Shown piece after piece: positions 57,474-64,000 of a stretch of 64,000 bases of DNA. A program made the position numbers and the translations under genes. Position 1 is the first letter of the stretch, and every line of letters starts with the position of its first letter. The notes beneath the pieces are model-generated. The model was not told the origin of the DNA, made no database searches, and saw nothing but the letters and a program-made list of their open reading frames with translations. Source of the stretch: Warburgia ugandensis (Eukaryota > Streptophyta > Magnoliopsida > Canellales > Canellaceae); assembly GCA_035236585.1 (NCBI GenBank), contig CP141126.1, positions 69,665,414 through 69,729,413 of the forward strand. The letters are read 5' to 3'.

Positions 57474-58640
57474 GGAGATATTTCATCGACAAAAGATATA
57501 AGAACCCCAGACGCCAGTAATACATTCAGTCCTTGATTTCTCTGATTCTATTGCTGGAGAAGGTCTGGGACTATGGGGCTTCTGAAGATCACACCGTGCT
57601 GAAGACATTGAGAGGTGGAAGATCATTGTTTAGCAGCCAGATTGGCCAAAATAACTTGAAAAACATGCCAGAGAAGGTAATCAGTAACGAAGTTGTTTCC
57701 ATTTTGATTTTCCCAAAGATCTAGGAAGGGGATCATCAAACTTTCTTAGGGCTTTTGTAGATCTCCTTAGTCCGAATAGATCCAACGGTGGAGATTGAAA
57801 CTTAACGGCTCAATTGCGATGGCTAATTAAAATAAGGTTTCCCAAGAGGAAACCCTGGCTCATCAAGGATGACACATCCCTAGACACGCCTGATGTAGAC
57901 ATGAGGTCATCAGCTCGAGTGCATCTGGGGACACGCCCATAGAGAATAAGAGAGAAAGAGAGAAAGAAAGGGGAATTCGGGGAGATCATGGAGGATTTTA
58001 GAGTTGGGATTTTGGGGCATTCTAGGGGACCTCGTGACAAACATTAGGAGAATTTTTGGGAATTTTATGAGCTATTTATAGGGGGTTTTGGAATTTTCCA
58101 TCATTACATGTAACTATCATGTTTGATTTCTTTTGATTATTAAATTGTCTTTGGATTCCTACTACCACCTCCTTCTCCACTAGTAGCTGGTAGTGGTTTA
58201 CCTCATGATGGCTTCTCTTCTAGCCATTGGATCCCTTTGTGGGCCCCACAGAGGTGTGAAAAGACCATTTTGTCATTTTACGGAAAAAAATCCATTTTAT
58301 TCTCCCAGACTTGGAATTAAGCGTACTTAGTGGTGTTGGATTTGTATTTTCGAGTACATTCCAAATCTTTATATATTAGGTCATTGGTTATTAGTAAAAT
58401 TATAATTTTACCCTTTTATTAATAAAAATAGAGAAAAATAAGGACTTTTCATCTGAATTCAGAATTTGTCGTGCTTACAGTCATTTTAAAGGGTTCATTG
58501 AGTATGTTTTCAATTATACATGTCTTATATCTTGATTCTACTTCCATGAGAATTGCATTTTTAGTAACCGTAATATTCTACCCTAATTTTCCTTGAAAAT
58601 TTTAATTTCATTATTTATTCAATCTCCTTACAAAAGTTAG
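57474..58640 (-). repeat. Element 4 LTR, U3-side part
   Basis: Continues the sequence broken at 48241. The minus strand carries TATAAATAG at about 58071-58079 in a CCCCCTATAAATAGCTC context resembling the other LTR promoters, and a TTTTCGAGTA block (about 58350) also found in the U3 of element 1. The right edge is taken at the polypurine-like GTAAGGGGGCCCC (minus) near 58640; the exact LTR terminus is unclear. Confidence 0.6.
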
Positions 58641-60850
58641 GGGCCCCCTTACAAAAAAATTGTCCTCGAAATTTGCTATCAACTCTCTTATGAGTTTTCA
58701 CAGCTCTTTCATAGCTTTACTCATGTGGCCTTGCCACTTAAGGAAATCCTATTTCCTTTCATTCATTTATCATACTTCCTTTCCCTTAAAGGTATAAATC
58801 ACATCATTGATTCATATTAAAATGCTCACACATGATTAACCTTGCTTATGCATTATTCACTTACGTTGATTCTTGCTAAACTTTTCAAAAGGATTAATAA
58901 CTCTTAACTGAGTCACACTTTTGTTTCAAAATCCTCTGTTTCACTTGATTGTATACTAAATTTCTACTCCTCATTTTCACCAATCTTTCAATACTTCATA
59001 TTTTTCCATTCTAACTTCTATTGCTCATCCTCATTCTTTTTCAACATATATAGTTTGGACATAGCTTTCCTAATATGTATAGTCCTTAAACTATCTATAA
59101 AATGCCATATTGATAGGATTCTATAATTTCAACTATTGTTCTTTGTAACAATCTTCTAATATTTGTACTTCTTTACTATTTCCTTCTATTGACAATTTCT
59201 TTTCAAATTCTGTCATTGGATAATGGTTTACTTGTAATGATTTTTTCCTCATTCTCATCCCATCCATTGTTTTTGTAACACCCTTTGTGTGCCATTTTAT
59301 TCATAATAATTGACTTTCTACATTATTCCTTCCAAGATAGTGTCATTTAAATCTTCATATATATTCCTTATCCTCTTTTGTTATCTTTTTCTCATATTCA
59401 GAACATTCTTACAATCCATGATAATATTTATCTCTTTCCCTTTCATATATATATATATATATATATATCATTAGCTTCAAAAATTTTAGATTATGCATTT
59501 CCTCATTCTTATTTCAAGCATACCTCATAACCTTTTTTTTTTCATATCATACTAACCCTTTATTTTATGTATTCTTGAAAATTCCAATTAAAAGAGTCCA
59601 TATTGACTTTGTAGTCATCCATTCTCAAGCCTTTATAAACTCCATAATTTATCATATATTCTTCAATACTCAACAATCTACCATAAACTCTTTAGGGTTT
59701 ATATAATCAATGGAAAGAGTGCACCAAAAGAATGTCGTGATGTTATACAATCAGTAAGAGACATATTTCTCTAATTGTCACTATCATTTCATATTTTAGT
59801 ATCATATTCCACCTTTGTTGGGTCAAATTCCATACCATCCTTAAAATTTATATGACCCTCAACTTTGCTTTCTTCAATCAACATGTACACTTACCAAATA
59901 ATTGACAAGTTTTGTAAGTGTCTAACCTATATCCTATAAATGCTCTTTATTTCCTCAAATCCATTTCCATATATCATCACCAGTTCATCTAATATATTTA
60001 GTTCTCCTCAAATTCATGAATATCCTTTATCCAACTCATATAACTTAAGGTGGAATATGATACTAAAATATGAAATGATACTATAACTCATCACCACTTC
60101 ATCTCATGTCAGATTGAAGATCTTCAAAATATCTTAAAATTTCTAACCTCTTATTTCTCCAAAAATTTGGATTTATACCTCATTCATAATCATCTTGAAA
60201 CTTAAATTTAGCAACCAATATTTGTTTATAAGTCTTCATTTCTCATGTTTTATTTCACCATTCCTCCAAAATATATTTCTCCTTACTATATTTCTTAAAT
60301 CTTTCGATGTCACCAACTCTATCATGTAAGTGTATTCACATATAGATTTTCATTTCCCATATCAATAAGATGTACTCCTCTTTATGATAATCAATAACCA
60401 TATTTTTCCAAAATTATTTTCAATATCACCAAAGCTATCATATCACTATCCCTTGATAATCCTTTTATGCTAAGTTCCACAATTGATTTATCATACCAAT
60501 ATAATATCTAACTTAGTGATTTCATATTTGTTGTACCATATATTGGGCTATAATTTCTTTGTTAGCCATAACTTCTCATGGTTTAATTATCTTTCTTAAT
60601 AAGTTTGGGATTACATTTTTGCCCTTTCAGTATATCTAACTCTCTTCTTCCTTTTCATTTTATTCTAGTTTTAAAGATCATCTCTTCATGTTCTAAAATT
60701 TATCATCTCTTTATTAAACCCTTTGCCTTTACTAATTTTGGAGACAAAATACTTAGTTATCTTCAGAGTAGGCATAGTAAAATGCCTTATGTTTTAGCAT
60801 AATGAAATGCTAGGTAATTGCATATTACCAATATTTCCCAAGAAGGGAAA
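58641..60850 (-). other. Non-coding interior of element 4
   Basis: T-rich on the plus strand, stops in all frames, no gag-pol motif. At its left end the minus strand reads TTTCGAGGACAATTT, the ending typical of the interiors of elements 1-3. No Met primer site was found, so the 5' side is missing or rearranged. An (AT)n run is at 59445-59468. The pieces around 59810-59830 and 60050-60075 repeat a GGAATATGATACTAAAATATG-like string in opposite orientation. Confidence 0.5.
59445..59468. repeat. (AT)n microsatellite
   Basis: Twelve AT units without interruption. Confidence 0.95.
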
Positions 60851-60899
60851 TTCCCAGTGTAGGATTAGCTGAAATACTGAATTCTTATAATAAAGAGAA

Positions 60900-61560
60900 T
60901 TGATTAGCTTAGTTGGGAATGATATTTGACTATTTTCATAAATTTAACTGATTTACCCATGTATAATATGTATGTATATGGATGTACATATATTATAAAG
61001 TAAAGAGTAGAGACATGAATATGTTTAGGGATAACGGGATTATGAAGTATTAGAATTATATTGTCAATTATTATGCTTCTTGAATCCCCTACCAAGCATT
61101 GCTTGCTGAGATATTGTAAATGTTGCAATGTTTACAATATCTTAGATACAGGGAAGGAGAGTTAGGAGCTCAGGAAATAGAAGACTTGAAGAGAATAATC
61201 TTCAAGGTATACCCCTTGAAGACATGCATTTTGCTTTGTTTGAGAGTATTGTATTGTAATGAGAGTTTCATTGTATGGTGAGCTTTGGGTTTTGGATTAT
61301 GTAATTTGGAAAATTATTGTAATGGATTTGGCTGCACTGTTAACTACCGTATGGATTTTGGAATTTAATAAAAGTATATTCCTTCAATGGAATTTTATCT
61401 TGTACAAAGTTCTACTTATGTTATGTATAATGTGATGACTTGGGTTTTACAAAACAAGTTCTAAGATTTTCGCTTCTTTGTTTTGCAAATTTTTTTACTA
61501 TTAAGGGCCTTGCCTTTCAAAATATATTACAAAACGTGTTACAAAACCCCGGTCATCACA
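60900..61560 (+). repeat. 5'-truncated element 4-type LTR in plus orientation
   Basis: The reverse complement of 44553 to about 45230: shared TTTAACTGATTTA, CCCCTACCAAGCAT, GATATTGTAA, ATATTCCTTCAATG and TACTTATGTTAT blocks, and the ending GGTCATCACA at 61560. The U3 half is missing. The next bases, GCTTGTATAG, are only a poor match to a Met primer site. The flanks (AGAAT before 44553, GCTTG after 61560) do not match, so this and the left LTR are not the two ends of one simple insertion. Confidence 0.7.
61433..61560. repeat. Terminal inverted repeat at the U5 end of the LTR
   Basis: GTGATGACTTGGGTTTT (61433) and AAAACCCCGGTCATCACA (to 61560) are imperfect inverted copies about 18 bp long enclosing about 90 bp. 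The same design is at 44553-44682, and a weaker one (GACACTCGGGGTTTT and AAAACCCGGGTCRTCACA) ends the LTRs of elements 1, 2 and 3. Confidence 0.6.
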
Positions 61561-62044
61561 GCTTGTATAGCTAAGGTGGCTTTCATGACTTACGTGCATG
61601 GCTTCAGTTCACGCAAAGGTGGTAGACTTGAATGGTTTTTTTTCATGGGCTTATTTTAGTCTTCTTTGGATCTTTAAATTGCTTTCTTGCTTACCCTAAT
61701 ATGATCTTGAACCTTGGTTGAGCTTTGGAATGATGAAATTGAGGTCTTGGCTCTCACTTTTGATCTTGATCTTGATCTTCAAATCTTATCTTACTTGATC
61801 TCAACCATTGGATCATCTTTACAGCACCTACAAAAGAGTGAAAATCCTAATTAAATAGTAAAAAATTATGTTTATTCACTTAGTTACTATGGATTAGCTT
61901 CAAATCCTACCAAATATCAATCTTTTGAATTATTGGGTCAAAAATGCATGTGTTATGAAATTTTTGAAAAGCCCTAGAATAATGCTTATAATTTATAACA
62001 CAGACTACTACTTGGGTAATTTTTATACAAATTCAACACTTATC
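61561..62044 (-). repeat. Athila-like LTR fragment (minus orientation)
   Basis: Matches about 30090-30531 of the copy B LTR, same orientation, including the start TGATAAGTGTTGAATTTG at 62044 on the minus strand. It is truncated at 61560 by the element 4-type LTR. Confidence 0.78.
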
Positions 62045-63010
62045 ATAAATCTTAATTTTAATTATTTAATTTAAATGGGGGGCAAGTGTGGGGTATGGTG
62101 GCCTACACTTGATCTTTATAACAAACCTCAATTTAAGTTTTTCTCACTTTTATTTATTTTCTTAGTGTAGTTGCATTTAGTGTAATTGCATCATGATGTA
62201 GTTCATTATCACTTGTTTCATATTATTTAGGGTTATTGCCATAGATTGAGCCTATTTAATAAAGATTAGCTTGAACTCAGCTATAACTAAGGCATAGGCT
62301 GTCTGGTTGTAGTATCTTATCTATCAAGGTGTCGACCCTTTATTACATAGCATAGGTAGGCATTTGTTTCCTTTCTTTGCAATTGAATTGCATATTCACT
62401 TGCTCCATAGTGGATGTTCACATTGATAGTAAGGGCCCCATAAGAACCCTCATAAGATAAGAACTGGATTTCATAACCAGATCCTTGGCCCTCCTAGTTA
62501 ATCAAATCAATTCCTTGTATGATTGTGATCCCAAACCTTAAAGCTTAATTTAAAATCAAGTAGCAATATATTGAGGGCATCAAGCTCGTATGACTCTCTT
62601 AGAAGGAAGAGATCTATTGTCACTCTTGTGACTAATAAGCATTGTCATTATAGTGGGTATGCAATATCCAAGTGATTTTCTCGTGCCTTTCATTAATATT
62701 TTTTGTGGTCTAAATGCCTCCTTACATGAGAATTGTATTAACCACTTTAGAGAAGAACCTAGCTGGTAAGTAGTAGTCGAGCCTGAATAAAAGGAGGAGC
62801 TATCTAGATCTAGGTCTAAAAGTTACCCCTCTATAAATTAGCAAAGATTATCAAAATAGCTTGTTAGTGGAATATTAGGATTGATTGTAGATCATATAGA
62901 GTTAGGAGTCACATTTAGAGTTAGGTTGCATTATTTAGATAGGTTTTCATTTTAGTGCATGCAAAGTTGTCAATCTTAGAACATAGTATTAGTACCATTT
63001 GATCCTGAGA
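62045..63010 (+). other. Untranslated leader of Athila copy D
   Basis: A direct match to C2 from about 42745: GGCAAGTGTGGGGTATGGTG at about 62082, then the ACACTTGATCTT block and the GGAGGAGCTATCTAGATC block (about 62792). Its primer site and LTR are not next to it; an oppositely oriented LTR start abuts it instead. Non-coding. Confidence 0.75.
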
Positions 63011-64000
63011 TTGAACAAATGCATAAGTAAGCAGTATGAAATCAAATTCCTAGCCCCATGGCAGAACCATCAATTGTAGTTGAGCACAAGGCCATAAGAT
63101 ATTTCATGTGCCACTCTAGTTGAATACTCCATCTTGCATCACATTGCCACCCAACCATGCAGATCACTTTGAACTTAAACCTGGAGTTATATAGTTACTC
63201 CCAACATTTTGTGGTTGAGAGAGAGAGAGAGAGTATCCAAACCTACATATCAAGGAATTCCTTGATATTTATGCTACATTCGAAGTCTGAAATATTTTGA
63301 ATAATTCTATTCAATTTAGGTTTTTCTTTCTTGTTGAAAGACAAGGCCAAATCCTAGATGAATTCTTTGGAGGTCAATTCCATTGCCACATGTGACCAAT
63401 TGTCTAAAAAGTTATTAAACAAATCCTTCCTCCTCCACAAGACTAATGCCCTTTGTAGGGAGATTATCAAATCCCTGCAAATGTTAGGAAAGGTGGAATG
63501 AATTGCTACAAAAGTGCCCTCACCACGGATTTGAAAAATGGTAACAAATTCAATACTTCCACGAGGCACTAACACTTCAAAATAGACTGATAATAGATGC
63601 AGCTAGTGGCGGTGTCCTCATCTTGAAAAGTGGGATAAAGGCATGGAAATTTTTTGAGACTTTAGCTGAAAATTTCTAGCAATGAGATTATGCTAATAGG
63701 AGAGAGAAAAATACCCAAGCTCAAAAGAAAGGAGGCCTTCATGGAATAGGAGTGACCATAGAGATGTGATATAAGCTTGACTTAAATCAAAGAATGGACA
63801 AGGTTGAGAATCTATTTTAGAAAATGGATGCGCGTTTTGAAGCCTTTGTGGCTAACAATGTATACACAACCTCCATAGGAGGGTTGTTCTATTTTTTCCA
63901 GTCTAGCACACTTAACATCAACCTATCCATCTAATAATGTGTTTCCTAAATATCTTTCAGAACAAGCTAATGCAATGAATGCATATAGCAACCCTAGCAA
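63011..64000 (+). pseudogene. Athila-like gag, copy D, running off the window
   Basis: Pieces in several frames follow the gag order: LNTPSCITLPP-like N-terminus (63117-63150), HFELKPGVI, IKEFLDIYATFE (about 63260-63290), DKAKS and LEVNSIATCDQLSKK (63340-63400), a TNALCREIIKSLQ block (about 63445-63480), then LDLNQRMDKVE-type and ARFEAFVANNVYT blocks (63780-63870). The last bases encode the start of the AMNAYSNPS block that precedes the NPYSxTYNP signature. Stops and shifts are frequent; a short GA run is at 63217-63233. A 73-residue frame on the other strand (63575-63354) is a shadow. Confidence 0.8.

Noticed and set aside
44553-61560. One complete LTR element bounded by 44553 and 61560
   Set aside because: The two boundary LTRs are in opposite orientation and the flanking bases (AGAAT, GCTTG) do not match.
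1-64000. Host protein genes, tRNA or rRNA genes, telomeric or satellite arrays, CRISPR
   Set aside because: No frame with host-gene domains, no tRNA or rRNA signatures and no long tandem arrays were seen. Tandem repeats are limited to the three-unit 38-bp arrays and simple microsatellites.

Overview
The window reads as gene-poor plant heterochromatin: about 64 kb of LTR retrotransposons nested in one another, plus one decayed CACTA DNA transposon. I recognise no host gene, tRNA, rRNA or CRISPR array. A flowering plant is suggested by Ty3/gypsy elements of two plant lineages. One is Tekay/Del-like (chromovirus), with LTRs of about 2.6-2.9 kb and an initiator-Met tRNA primer site. The other is Athila-like, with LTRs of about 2.3-2.5 kb and a tRNA-Asp primer site. 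A TNP2-type CACTA transposase with Transpos_assoc, Transposase_21, DUF4218 and DUF4216-like parts points the same way. The species cannot be told from this sequence.

Layout. 1-8637: element 1 (minus strand), a Tekay/Del-type LTR element with a non-coding interior, its 3' LTR cut by the window start. 8638-12991 continued by 23663-24590: Athila copy A (minus), truncated by element 1 on one side. A solo LTR of the element 1 family (12997-14761 plus 22678-23657, target duplication TATGT) sits inside copy A. Element 2 (14762-22672, plus strand, target duplication CTATG) sits inside that solo LTR. 24591-30531: Athila copy B (minus), fused to the broken LTR of copy A. 30532 to about 33290: decayed CACTA transposase (plus), followed by a 0.42 kb long inverted repeat and about 3.2 kb of unassigned AT-rich DNA. 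36923-44552: plus-strand Athila remnants C1 and C2 (LTR, short remnant, LTR, leader, gag). 44553-48241 and 57474 to about 58640: an oversized minus-strand LTR of a further Tekay/Del relative (element 4), interrupted by element 3 (48242-57468, plus, target duplication AGGAG), the only element here with a recognisable gag-pol. About 58640-60850: non-coding interior of element 4. 60900-61560: a 5'-truncated LTR of the same family in the opposite orientation. 61561-64000: an Athila LTR fragment (minus) abutting Athila copy D (plus; leader and gag), which runs off the window.

How the parts relate. Elements 1 and 2 have LTRs, primer sites and polypurine tracts but no protein genes, so they look like large non-autonomous derivatives that would have depended on proteins from an element 3-like relative. 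Element 3 is itself dead: premature stops, frameshifts, changed catalytic residues and a deletion through the integrase core. Most of its in-frame stops look like C-to-T changes at CAG, CAA and CGA codons, the decay expected of methylated DNA. The three insertions with matching target duplications give a readable order of events: copy A, then solo LTR, then element 2; and element 4 LTR, then element 3.
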